From an uncultured Mycoplasmatota bacterium (GTDB lineage Bacteria; Bacillota_I; Bacilli_A; RF39; UBA660), in the NCBI GenBank assembly GCA_900553835.1, contig USFF01000017.1, forward strand, positions 1-17,503: 17,503 nucleotides of DNA, in the 5' to 3' direction. Both the position numbers and the translations under genes were made by a program. The notes under the pieces were generated by a model. It saw nothing but the letters and a program-made list of their open reading frames with translations, did not search any database and was not told the DNA's origin. Below, piece after piece: positions 1-6,732 of the stretch (position 1 is the first letter of the stretch; every line of letters begins with the position of its first letter).

Positions 1-54
<54 letters not shown>

Positions 55-61
55 ATTTCTA

Positions 62-138
62 TGGTGGGCGACGAGAGACTCGAACTCCCGACCCTCTGCT
101 TGTAAGGCAGATGCTCTAACCAACTGAGCTAGTCGCCC
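62..138 (-). tRNA. tRNA-Val (anticodon TAC)
   Basis: Complete 77-nt tRNA on the minus strand with encoded CCA. The acceptor stem is GGGCGAC/GTCGCCC with discriminator A. The anticodon arm TCTGC-CTTACAA-GCAGA gives anticodon TAC, and the T-arm is GGGAG-TTCGAGT-CTCTC. It is the first gene of a tRNA operon that continues into tRNA-Thr and probably beyond the window edge. Confidence 0.95.
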
Positions 139-150
139 ATATCACTTGCT

Positions 151-187
151 GACATGAATAAATATACCATTTTATTTAGTTCATGTC
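151..187. repeat. Imperfect inverted repeat straddling the tRNA promoter
   Basis: GACATGAA (151-158) is exactly mirrored by TTCATGTC (180-187). The match continues inward as TAAAT/ATTTA with one extra base. The arms overlap the -35 and flank the -10 of the tRNA promoter. No T tract follows on either strand, so it is not an ordinary terminator. It could be an operator, or a hairpin ending the upstream cvfD-like transcript; the function is unknown. Confidence 0.5.
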
Positions 188-189
188 AA
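161..189 (-). promoter_or_regulatory. Strong sigma-A promoter of the tRNA-Val/Thr operon
   Basis: On the minus strand there is a perfect -35 TTGACA (184-189), a 17-nt spacer and a -10 TATATT (161-166), preceded by TGG (extended -10 type). Predicted transcription start is near 154, about 16 nt before mature tRNA-Val. This is the best consensus promoter in the window, as expected for stable RNA genes. Confidence 0.85.
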
Positions 190-198
190 CATTTTTTA

Positions 199-561
199 TC
201 ATTTTTCTTCACTTTTTTTTATTTTATTAAATTTTTCACTGGTCCATCTTGGTAAGTTTTCAGAAAGAAGTCCAAATCCAGTACCACTTTCTGGTATCAT
301 AGACAATTCTTTTTCTACTTTATAGTTTATTTTTTTAATAGAGAGTTTGGCATGGCTTTTATCCTCATTTAGATCAATTATTTTAACATTGATTATATCT
401 CCTATATTAAACAATTTTTCTAAATCCCTTACATATTTATTAGACACCTCAGAAATGTGAACAAGCCCCGAATATTCATCTTGTAAACTTACAAAAACAC
501 CATACGGAGTTACTCCGGTTACCTCGCCTTTAACAATATTTCCTACTTTTATACTATTCAT
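199..561 (-). CDS. cvfD: S1-domain RNA-binding protein, CvfD/YugI (GSP13) type
   Basis: A 120-residue protein with an N-terminal S1 OB-fold (about residues 4-75; motifs VKGEVTGVTPYGVFVSL and GLVHISEVS) and a short C-terminal tail, GFGLLSENLPRW, typical of the CvfD/YugI family. From knowledge of the family, these small proteins associate with the 30S ribosome and RNA and affect stress response and translation. I chose the ATG at 561. The in-frame TTG at 588 has no ribosome binding site, whereas the ATG is preceded by TTGTGATG six bases upstream, which could pair with the AUCAC part of the 16S tail. It lies 45 bases after the YutH-like gene with no terminator between them, so the two are probably cotranscribed. 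The next genes are the tRNAs, with their own promoter. Confidence 0.85.
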   Translation of the reverse strand: MNSIKVGNIVKGEVTGVTPYGVFVSLQDEYSGLVHISEVSNKYVRDLEKLFNIGDIINVKIIDLNEDKSHAKLSIKKINYKVEKELSMIPESGTGFGLLSENLPRWTSEKFNKIKKSEEK

Positions 562-606
562 TTTTACATCACAAATCAATTGTATCAAATTTAAAGAGAA
601 ATGTCA

Positions 607-1506
607 CTATTTTTTTAACCACTCTACAGGAGGCATATTGTATTTTTTGTTCATTACATTATAAATGTCTAACAATAAATCTTCATACTCATTTACCCTA
701 TTAATATAATTTAATAATTTAACTTCTTCTTCATCTTCTTCTATAATTTTTTTCACTAAATCAAAATAATATGATGGATATAATAATCTACTAAATAAAA
801 ACATTAAACTTTTCCTATTAAATTTAGATAAAATATCTTCCACCTCATTAAAGTCAAGATAATCTTCAAAAAACTTCACTTTTATATACTCAGCCACATC
901 TCTTACTTCATAATCAAACGCAAATGTAAGCGGATTATTTATAAAACCACTATATACATTTTTAGGTAATCTTTTATGGCAAAGACAAACATTAACGTTC
1001 TCACTACTTAAAAAGGCATTTTCAAAATAACTAATCGCATTTTCAGTTAATCCGATATAATAGTCAAACGACTCCTCAATCAAAGGATAATCCATATTAA
1101 ATTCACTTACTTCGCTTTCAAATTTATCAACTTTATTTTTCCAAAGAATACCCCAGTCTGAATTTAAACTGATTTTTGTTTCAGTTATTAATAAATTATT
1201 AAAATATCGTATATCACTTAAATTATATATATCATTTTCTATACTATTAACTCTTAAAAGCACGTAAATCTTTTCTCCCACTACTACATAATAAGTCTTA
1301 TTTTTGCTTACTATAAATGTATCCACTAATATATTCCTATTATATAAATCATTAGTTATTTTAACTAAAAAATCAATTTCACTTTTATCCCTTTCATAAG
1401 TAATAAAATAATATTTATACGTATTAAAATAGAAATAACATCCATTATTTATTTCATAAACTTTTTCAGGATACACATTGTAATAATAGTTAATAGTTTC
1501 TTTCAT
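607..1506 (-). CDS. yutH: YutH-like spore coat-associated protein (CotS/kinase-like fold)
   Basis: A 299-residue protein with no signal peptide or membrane segment, rich in Tyr, Asn and acidic residues. I recognise the YutH/YsxE (CotS-related) family from the block LCHKRL (about residues 176-181) followed by FAFDYEVRDVAEYIK and the final MPPVEWLKK. These proteins have a degenerate aminoglycoside-phosphotransferase-like fold and are found in spore coats of Bacillus. I see no convincing active-site DFG or Brenner motif, fitting a structural role. It is somewhat shorter than the roughly 340 residues I recall for the Bacillus protein. The start ATG has GTGAT three bases upstream and a -10-like TATAAT at 1521-1526, but no good -35. 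Context (yutD and yunB nearby) supports the assignment. Confidence 0.62.
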   Translation of the reverse strand: MKETINYYYNVYPEKVYEINNGCYFYFNTYKYYFITYERDKSEIDFLVKITNDLYNRNILVDTFIVSKNKTYYVVVGEKIYVLLRVNSIENDIYNLSDIRYFNNLLITETKISLNSDWGILWKNKVDKFESEVSEFNMDYPLIEESFDYYIGLTENAISYFENAFLSSENVNVCLCHKRLPKNVYSGFINNPLTFAFDYEVRDVAEYIKVKFFEDYLDFNEVEDILSKFNRKSLMFLFSRLLYPSYYFDLVKKIIEEDEEEVKLLNYINRVNEYEDLLLDIYNVMNKKYNMPPVEWLKK

Positions 1507-1539
1507 AATATCACTAGTAAATTATATGAAATTTATAAT

Positions 1540-1569
1540 AAAAAAAAACTTTAAAATTTAATTTAAAGT
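1540..1569 (-). terminator. Intrinsic terminator after the coiled-coil gene
   Basis: On the minus strand, stem ACTTTAAA/TTTAAAGT (1562-1569 with 1548-1555), a 6-base loop, then eight T (1547-1540). It overlaps the TAA stop of the upstream gene (1558-1560). The stem has few G-C pairs but the T tract is long. Confidence 0.75.
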
Positions 1570-2379
1570 CTTAACATCTCTTTGAATCGCCTCATTAAGT
1601 GTTGTCTCAGCTGCTTTTGTTCTAGCATTAGCTATATTTAAACTTTCAGCTAATTCAGTAACTTTAGCTTTTAAGCTTTCATTTTCGCTTTTCAAACTAC
1701 TATTTTCTGCTTTTAAGCTTTCATTTTCTTCTATTAATGATTTTAGTGCTGACAATGCATCTGCTCCTAAATTAGCACTACTTTGTTTTTCTTCTTTAAC
1801 TGGAATAGCACTATTTATTTTAGCATTATCAATTAGTTCTTCTTTATCATTTTTTAAACCATAAAACTCTGATGGAGTTTCTAGTACACTGACAGCTGGT
1901 GTATCAAATGCTCCTTCCTTTGGAGAAACTTCTGGCACAGTTTGCGCTACTTCTTGAACTGCTGGATTATCAAATATATTTCCTTCTACACTTTGTACGG
2001 GTTCTTCAGGAACCACTGGTGTTTCTGATGCAATAGGTGTTTCTAAAGTCACTGGAGTCTTAGGTACAGTTGGCTCTGCTACGCTTTCTTTTGCTATTCT
2101 ATCAAATATATTTTCTTCTTCAGGTGCTTTTACTTCTTCTGCAGCTGGTTTTTCTACTACAGTTTCTTCAGTAGCAGCAGGCGCTTCAGTTTGTACTGGA
2201 GTCTCAACTGGCTCACTTAAAGTCTCAGGAGCACTTACTTCTACTTCTGGTACCTCAGCTGGTTTTACTTCTTGTTCTACACTAAAAGAACTTTGATTAT
2301 GATTTGCTAACTTTTCTTTATCTGTATCCTTTATGCCTATTACTCTGTAGCCTTCCATTTTAGCTTTACTAATTTCCAT
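1558..2379 (-). CDS. Unknown Pro/Glu-rich protein with C-terminal coiled coil
   Basis: I do not recognise this 273-residue protein. Three parts are visible. Residues 1-30 are an ordinary-looking N-terminus (KMEGYRVIGIKD). Residues about 35-170 are a low-complexity linker rich in Pro, Glu, Val, Ala and Thr. Residues about 210-268 form a heptad-patterned coiled coil with repeated SLKxEN units. Inside the linker, a short motif recurs: ENIFDRIA (about 88), GNIFDNPA (about 133) and GAFDTPAV (about 156). Such spaced linear motifs usually dock a partner protein. There is no signal peptide or membrane helix, so it is probably cytoplasmic. The start has a strong ribosome binding site (AAGGAGG). It follows the DUF1292-like gene by 2 bases, forming a two-gene operon closed by the terminator at 1540-1569. 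A cell-division or structural scaffold role is possible but unsupported. Confidence 0.75.
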   Translation of the reverse strand: MEISKAKMEGYRVIGIKDTDKEKLANHNQSSFSVEQEVKPAEVPEVEVSAPETLSEPVETPVQTEAPAATEETVVEKPAAEEVKAPEEENIFDRIAKESVAEPTVPKTPVTLETPIASETPVVPEEPVQSVEGNIFDNPAVQEVAQTVPEVSPKEGAFDTPAVSVLETPSEFYGLKNDKEELIDNAKINSAIPVKEEKQSSANLGADALSALKSLIEENESLKAENSSLKSENESLKAKVTELAESLNIANARTKAAETTLNEAIQRDVKTLN

Positions 2380-2381
2380 AA

Positions 2382-2639
2382 TTAACCTCCTTGAACTATG
2401 TTTTTCATAGCTTGTTTAACTTTATCCCATACACTTTCATCTGTAATTCCAATAAGTTTATATACACCAGGAGTTTCTTCAACTACCTCCGAAATATAAA
2501 CTTTACTCATACCTTCTTTTAAAGTTTCACCTTTAGAGAGAATTACAAAGTTTTTATTTATATCTTTTACATCAAACGAATTAACAAGATCTACTTCTTC
2601 CATAGTACCATCCATGTTTTCAATAGTTATCTTTTTCAT
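2382..2639 (-). CDS. DUF1292-like small protein (YrzB type)
   Basis: An 85-residue protein. The N-terminal two thirds fit the DUF1292 pattern: an ITIENMDGT-type strand, then VDLVNSFDVKDINKNFVILSK, then a strand with VYISEVVEE. The C-terminal VWDKVKQAMKNIV is a predicted helix. DUF1292 proteins are small, acidic and widespread in Firmicutes, with no firmly known function. Start ATG is preceded by AGGAGAG with suitable spacing. It is the first gene of an operon with the coiled-coil protein and has its own promoter at 2662-2690. The family assignment rests on pattern only and is moderate. Confidence 0.6.
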   Translation of the reverse strand: MKKITIENMDGTMEEVDLVNSFDVKDINKNFVILSKGETLKEGMSKVYISEVVEETPGVYKLIGITDESVWDKVKQAMKNIVQGG

Positions 2640-2661
2640 ATCTCACTCTCCTACTATTAAA

Positions 2662-2690
2662 ATAATACCACAAAAAAAGGTTTAAATCAA
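2662..2690 (-). promoter_or_regulatory. Promoter of the DUF1292/coiled-coil operon, embedded in the yutD terminator
   Basis: Minus strand: -35 TTGATT (2685-2690), 17-nt spacer, -10 TATTAT (2662-2667) preceded by TGG (extended -10). The -35 lies in the loop and 3' arm of the yutD terminator hairpin (2674-2698), so the two elements overlap physically. Predicted start is near 2655, giving a 16-nt leader that contains the AGGAGAG ribosome binding site. Confidence 0.7.
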
Positions 2691-2698
2691 ACCTTTTT
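2672..2698 (-). terminator. Intrinsic terminator of the yunB-yutD unit
   Basis: Minus strand stem AAAAAGGTTT/AAACCTTTTT (2698-2689 with 2683-2674), 5-base loop, T run extending to 2672. It overlaps the stop codon of yutD (2697-2699). Confidence 0.85.
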
Positions 2699-2966
2699 AA
2701 TTAATTTTTTCTAAAATAAAATATTTACATCCATATGCACAGTTATTTTCTATATAACTGTCTATTCTATCATAGTCATTAATAGGATTATTTAACTTAT
2801 TTTCTTTTTTAGTAAAACCTTTTAGTCTTAGTTTCCCATAGGCCAAGTCACCTACAATATAATCATAGTCACTAAAATAATCGGTTACTTTAGCATTCAC
2901 TTCATCAAAATCAAAACATTCTTTATTATCTTTTATTAATTTATATTCACTTCCTAAAATATTCAT
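2697..2966 (-). CDS. yutD: YutD family protein (DUF1027)
   Basis: An 89-residue small protein recognised as YutD from the conserved core YDYIVGDLAYGKLRLKGF in the middle and the C-terminal cysteine block CAYGCKYFIL. The function of the family is not established; it is a conserved Firmicutes protein and in Bacillus lies close to yunB and yutH, as it does here. Two adjacent ATGs are possible (2972 and 2966). I prefer 2966 because the only Shine-Dalgarno-like stretch, GTGGTG, would be nearly adjacent to the first ATG but about 7 bases from the second. It follows yunB by about 35 bases with no terminator between, so the two are probably cotranscribed. Confidence 0.88.
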   Translation of the reverse strand: MNILGSEYKLIKDNKECFDFDEVNAKVTDYFSDYDYIVGDLAYGKLRLKGFTKKENKLNNPINDYDRIDSYIENNCAYGCKYFILEKIN

Positions 2967-3002
2967 ATTCATTCACCACTTATATTATAAAACTTTTTTT
3001 AG

Positions 3003-3719
3003 TTAATTGCTAGATGTAAAAGGACTAGTTACAGAATAAGCACCTCCATACACATTTGGAATTCGTCCATTTATTAGCTTTATCACTATAGGAGTACTTA
3101 CAAGAGTATTTATCTCTTCACTAATAAAAGGCATAGAGAGGCGACTATTAACTGTTACATCTATGTAAATCTTTAGTAAAGAATTATTAATACCATAAGG
3201 AGTTATTTCTGTTTTTATATTTGAAACTACATTTCCAATTATTCTAGCTTTAAAAGGCACTCTCGGCCCAAGATTAGCTAAAGCAGGACTTCCCGTAATT
3301 AAGCCTAACGGAATTTGGTATGTTAACCTATTCTTTTCAATATATAAATCATTTGTAAAATTATATTCGCCTGTTTCAAGCAACTTTAAACTCTTATAAA
3401 TTTTATTATTTATCTCCACCAAGTTCTTATTTATTAATTGTGAATTAAAGTCTACACTTATAATTTCATCATCTTTATTTTTTACCACATTAATATACTC
3501 TTCATAATTACCTACCTCAAGATTATTAATACTTTCATTTATCAAAAGAGTACTTTCTGTTTTTATTTCATTCACAGCATACACAGATAAAACATTTTTC
3601 ACTCCTTTATTTATATATTTAAAGATAATAAACGTACATAGAAAAACTAAAATAAACGTAATTAGTAGTTTATCTTTTATACTTATATTAATCATTTTTC
3701 TAAGCCTCATACGTTTCAT
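3003..3719 (-). CDS. yunB: Sporulation protein YunB
   Basis: A 238-residue protein with a basic N-terminus (KRMRLRK), one membrane helix at about residues 17-34 and an extracytoplasmic domain. Family signatures are clear: the IPLGLITGSPALANLGP block, then PYGINNSLLKIYIDV, and a C-terminal IPNVYGG. YunB in Bacillus is a mother-cell (sigma-E) gene needed for normal sporulation; its biochemical role is not settled. Start choice is uncertain. The ATG at 3719 has no ribosome binding site, and a TATAAT at 3725-3730 would place the transcript start almost on it. The ATG at 3695 has a GAGG nine bases upstream and would give 230 residues, still keeping the membrane helix. Its presence implies a spore-forming lineage. 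Confidence 0.9.
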   Translation of the reverse strand: MKRMRLRKMINISIKDKLLITFILVFLCTFIIFKYINKGVKNVLSVYAVNEIKTESTLLINESINNLEVGNYEEYINVVKNKDDEIISVDFNSQLINKNLVEINNKIYKSLKLLETGEYNFTNDLYIEKNRLTYQIPLGLITGSPALANLGPRVPFKARIIGNVVSNIKTEITPYGINNSLLKIYIDVTVNSRLSMPFISEEINTLVSTPIVIKLINGRIPNVYGGAYSVTSPFTSSN

Positions 3720-3737
3720 ATTAAATTATATTAAAAT

Positions 3738-3764
3738 AAAAAAAGAACTATACTAAAATAGTCC
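3738..3764 (-). terminator. Intrinsic terminator of the tail-anchored protein gene
   Basis: Minus strand stem GGACTAT/ATAGTTC (3764-3758 with 3751-3745; one G-T pair), 6-base loop containing the TAG stop codon, then seven T (3744-3738). It separates this gene from yunB. Confidence 0.75.
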
Positions 3765-4610
3765 TAATTCAAATATATAGTTGGCTATTACTACTAGTGT
3801 TGCTAAACTGGCTAAGCATAAAAGTACTATTTCAATAGTTGCAAAACGTCCGCTTTTTTTAACACTTTTCTCAAGTTCTTCAAATCCTTCGAAATCCTCT
3901 TTGCTAAAACTCATACTATTAGTATAAAAAGATTTATCTATATCATTTATCTTTTGTTTTAGGTTAACTAACTCCTGTGTTTTTTCTTTTTCCTCTTCAA
4001 GTTTTTTACTTTGTATTTCCTTAAGTATACTTGACTTTTCTTGTTCTTCCTTTATTGGACTAGTTACCTCTTCATCTTTATCAGTACTCATAAGTTCTTC
4101 TAAAAGATTTACTTCTCCTTTATGAACAGTAACTGTATTTATTAAGTCTACTAAAGTTCTTTCTTCGGTATTTAACTCATCTTCTTCATAACTCTCTTCT
4201 TCTTTTTCATATTCTTTTAATTTATTAAGAACGTTATATCCTTGTTCACTTATTTTTTTATGTCTTTCATTTTCATAATCAAGCTCACGTGATTTTCTAG
4301 CCTTTTCTAAAACAGAATTAATATCATAAACTTTCTTTTCTTCTGGAACATTATTTGTTTCTACTTTTTCTTCTGGAACTGTAATTATTTTTCTAACTCT
4401 AGGTTCTTCTTTATTTTCAAGTATATATTTCTTTATTTTATTTATGTCTATAGTTTTTCCACTACTTTCAATAACTCTAATATTATCATTATTTGAAACA
4501 CGAGTAAAACTACTTCTTTTTATATCCTCATATAAAGAAGTATTCTTATTAACTCTAGAGCTTACATTCTCCTCAACTTCATTATTATATCTATCCATTC
4601 TAGAACTCAT
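3753..4610 (-). CDS. Unknown highly charged protein with C-terminal membrane anchor
   Basis: A 285-residue protein that I do not recognise. Nearly the whole length is hydrophilic and charged (Glu, Lys, Ser, Asn), with probable coiled-coil or disordered stretches: a Glu/Lys-rich block around residues 135-150 and a long EEEKEKTQ-type helix around 205-225. The only hydrophobic segment is at the very end (about 262-283, IEIVLLCLASLATLVVIANYI), preceded by KKSGR. This predicts a tail-anchored protein with a cytoplasmic body. Start at 4610 is chosen because GGTGGAAG lies just upstream; the in-frame GTG at 4619 is part of that ribosome binding site. It has its own terminator and is divergent from the ferredoxin. 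A weak extended -10 (TGATAAAAT, 4628-4636) could drive it. A division or envelope role would be a guess. Confidence 0.75.
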   Translation of the reverse strand: MSSRMDRYNNEVEENVSSRVNKNTSLYEDIKRSSFTRVSNNDNIRVIESSGKTIDINKIKKYILENKEEPRVRKIITVPEEKVETNNVPEEKKVYDINSVLEKARKSRELDYENERHKKISEQGYNVLNKLKEYEKEEESYEEDELNTEERTLVDLINTVTVHKGEVNLLEELMSTDKDEEVTSPIKEEQEKSSILKEIQSKKLEEEKEKTQELVNLKQKINDIDKSFYTNSMSFSKEDFEGFEELEKSVKKSGRFATIEIVLLCLASLATLVVIANYIFELGLF

Positions 4611-4657
4611 AACTTCCACCTATTATTATTTTATCACATATTTATGAGAAATAGAAG

Positions 4658-4686
4658 TTGATTTTAATAAAAATTCATAATATAAT
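4658..4686 (+). promoter_or_regulatory. Sigma-A promoter of the ferredoxin gene
   Basis: TTGATT (4658-4663), a 17-nt spacer and a perfect TATAAT (4681-4686). Transcription would start near 4693, so the leader is only about 10 nt and the start could trim the GAGGAGG ribosome binding site at 4691-4697. The exact start is therefore uncertain. Confidence 0.7.
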
Positions 4687-4702
4687 TAAAGAGGAGGCTA
4701 TT

Positions 4703-4900
4703 ATGGAAAAGATAAATATTAATAAAGATGCTTGTATTGGATGTGGAATGTGTATTATGAACCATCCTGAATATTTAGTTTTTGATGAAAATGGACAAGC
4801 AGAGCCAGTAGGAAAAGAAGTTACTAAAGAAGATAAATTAAGTATACTAGATACCATTGAACACTGCCCTACTGAAGCAATTACAATTGTAGAAGAATAA
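4703..4900 (+). CDS. Single-cluster [4Fe-4S] ferredoxin
   Basis: A 65-residue protein with the ligand pattern C11-I-G-C14-G-M-C17 and, near the C-terminus, C55-P56. This is the arrangement of small monocluster [4Fe-4S] ferredoxins that carry electrons between low-potential redox enzymes in the cytoplasm. In many family members the third Cys is followed by a stretch leading to a conserved Pro; here that is IMNHP. The start at 4703 is set by GAGGAGG at 4691-4697; the upstream in-frame ATG at 4658 overlaps the promoter. It is a single-gene unit with its own promoter and a shared bidirectional terminator. The redox partner cannot be inferred from the neighbours. Confidence 0.92.
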   Translation: MEKININKDACIGCGMCIMNHPEYLVFDENGQAEPVGKEVTKEDKLSILDTIEHCPTEAITIVEE

Positions 4901-4938
4901 AAAAACTTTATAGTTACTTTAAACTGTAAAGTTTTTTT
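4899..4938. terminator. Bidirectional terminator between ferredoxin and rluB
   Basis: A 17-bp stem with one G-T pair (AAAAAAACTTTATAGTT, 4899-4915, with its mirror at 4922-4938) and a 6-base loop. Seven A on one side and seven T on the other make it work in both directions. It overlaps the last codons of both convergent genes. Confidence 0.9.
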
Positions 4939-5624
4939 ACTTCTTTAGTACTTAAACTTCTATATTCTCCACTTTTTAGTCCACTTAAGTCTAAAAATGA
5001 ATACTTTTCTCTTTTTAACTTAATAACATCATACTTAAGTAATTTAAACATATCTTTTATTTGATGATTTCTTCCTTCTGAAATAATAACTTTTACATAG
5101 GAAGCATCATTTTTTTTGTCATATCTGTCTAGTTTAAAGACAGCTTTTTTTGTTTTTACTCCGTTTAAAATTACCCCACTACTTAAAGTAAGCGCATCTT
5201 CCTTTTTAAAGAAACCTTTTACCTTGGCATAATATTCTTTAGTAACATCACTTTTAGGATGAGTTAAATAATTAGATAATTCTCCATCGTTTGTAAGAAG
5301 TATTATACCTGTTGTATCATAGTCTAGTCTTCCAACTGGATATATTCTTGCTTTTGTTTTAATTAAATCACTAACTGTTTCTCTTCCTTTATTATCACTT
5401 ACTGAACTAATTACACCTCTTGGTTTATAAAGCAAATAATATTCCTTTAATTCAGGCTTTAGTAAAACATCATTTACTGTAACAGTATCCTCTCCAGAAA
5501 TTTTATAGCCAAGTTCTTTTATAGTTTCGCCATTTACTTTTACTTTCCCTTTAAGTATTAACTCTTCTGCCTTTCTTCTGCTAGCAACTCCACATTCACT
5601 TATAAATTTTTGTAATCTTTTCAT
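4914..5624 (-). CDS. rluB: Pseudouridine synthase, RluB/RsuA family
   Basis: A 236-residue protein with an N-terminal S4 RNA-binding domain (about 1-60; RLQKFISECGVASRRKAEE) followed by a RsuA/RluB/E/F catalytic domain. The catalytic motif GRLDYDTTGIILLTNDG is present with Asp101 as the expected nucleophile-like residue, plus KPRGVISS upstream and EGRNHQIKDMF downstream. Members convert a specific uridine of 23S (RluB) or 16S (RsuA) rRNA to pseudouridine. In Firmicutes single-copy members of this type are usually called RluB, but the site cannot be read from sequence. The ATG is preceded by TTGTGATG, the same weak signal as at cvfD. It lies 25 bases downstream of the carboxypeptidase gene, with no terminator between them. 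Confidence 0.9.
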   Translation of the reverse strand: MKRLQKFISECGVASRRKAEELILKGKVKVNGETIKELGYKISGEDTVTVNDVLLKPELKEYYLLYKPRGVISSVSDNKGRETVSDLIKTKARIYPVGRLDYDTTGIILLTNDGELSNYLTHPKSDVTKEYYAKVKGFFKKEDALTLSSGVILNGVKTKKAVFKLDRYDKKNDASYVKVIISEGRNHQIKDMFKLLKYDVIKLKREKYSFLDLSGLKSGEYRSLSTKEVKKLYSLK

Positions 5625-5649
5625 AAATTCATCACAAGTTAATTATAAA

Positions 5650-6708
5650 TTAATTTTTCCAAAAAAACAACTTAGAAAGCACACTTTCTTTTTTATTTTT
5701 ATAACTCACTGCATAAATATTTGTTTCTGTAATAAACTTACTATCTACATAAAGTTTTGCTTTACCAATAGGAGTATCTTTTTTGGGATTTTTCTTTTTT
5801 ATTATTTCATACTTTATAAATACTTTATCAAGCTCGCTCTTATTAAGCATTACATCAACATTCTCTTTAATATATAAATGGTAATCTTTGTAGTATTTCT
5901 CTCTTAAAACAAACGTATTCTTATCTAAAATTCTATATTTATCATACTTATTAAAATACTCTTCATAAAGTTTTTTATGAAAATTAAACTTATCGCTTTC
6001 TTTCATAGAAACTACTATTAAGTCTTCCTTAGCGCGAGATGCTGATGATACAAAAATATGTCCACTTTGCTCGGTATAACCTATCTTACCACCAGTTGCA
6101 TATTTATACATTGTAAGTAATTTATTCTTGTTATACCACAAATGTGTATTCATGTTAGTTTCCACCATATATTTTTTCTTACTATCTATTTCCATAAATA
6201 GTTTATTATTTATAGCATATTTCATTAAAAGTGCGAGATCATAACTAGTACTATAGTTTTTAGTTTTTTCATCAAGTCCATGAGGATTTTCAAATACAGT
6301 ATTATTCATTCCTAAAATAGAAGCTTTTTCATTCATTTTATCAATAAATTTATCATATCCAAAAGTATTTTCTGCAATTACATTAGCAGCATCATTACCA
6401 CTTCTGAGCATTAGGCCTACAAGTAAATCGTAAAGAGTCATACATTCGTTTTTCTTTATATATATCATTGACCCATAAGCTTCATCTATTTCATCTCCAG
6501 CACATATTATTTTTGATGCATCAAAGTTCTCTATTGCCACTATTGCAGTCATTATTTTAGTCGTGCTTGCTATTAAGTCAGCACTATCAATATTTTCTCC
6601 ACCGAGAATTCTCCCGCTTGAAGCATCCATTACTACATAACTAGAAAGTGCATTTACTTTAATTAACCCTGCAAATAAAATTATAAATATTAATATCATT
6701 TTTTTCAT
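5650..6708 (-). CDS. D-alanyl-D-alanine carboxypeptidase (PBP5/DacF family)
   Basis: A 352-residue exported serine D,D-carboxypeptidase that trims the terminal D-Ala of peptidoglycan stem peptides. A signal peptide covers residues 1-20 (MKKMILIFIILF...VNA). The active-site set is S48-T-T-K51 (catalytic Ser48), S103-G-N105 and a third motif K208-I-G210 in place of the usual KTG. The C-terminus (about 255-345) fits the beta-rich PBP5 C-terminal domain, and the last residues (SVLSKLFFWKN) could be an amphipathic membrane anchor. Loss of Thr in the third motif is a real departure: Thr normally contacts the substrate. The ribosome binding site is weak. It sits behind the uvrB terminator and before rluB. 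In a spore former it could be the cortex-modifying DacF/DacB type or the vegetative DacA type; I cannot decide. Confidence 0.9.
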   Translation of the reverse strand: MKKMILIFIILFAGLIKVNALSSYVVMDASSGRILGGENIDSADLIASTTKIMTAIVAIENFDASKIICAGDEIDEAYGSMIYIKKNECMTLYDLLVGLMLRSGNDAANVIAENTFGYDKFIDKMNEKASILGMNNTVFENPHGLDEKTKNYSTSYDLALLMKYAINNKLFMEIDSKKKYMVETNMNTHLWYNKNKLLTMYKYATGGKIGYTEQSGHIFVSSASRAKEDLIVVSMKESDKFNFHKKLYEEYFNKYDKYRILDKNTFVLREKYYKDYHLYIKENVDVMLNKSELDKVFIKYEIIKKKNPKKDTPIGKAKLYVDSKFITETNIYAVSYKNKKESVLSKLFFWKN

Positions 6709-6732
6709 ACCATATATTATTCACTTATAAAG

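Noticed and set aside
4675..4857. Minus-strand frame over the ferredoxin gene, and plus-strand frames at 4444-4647 and 6838-7035
   Set aside because: They overlap confident genes on the other strand and lack ribosome binding sites; compositions are those of shadow frames.
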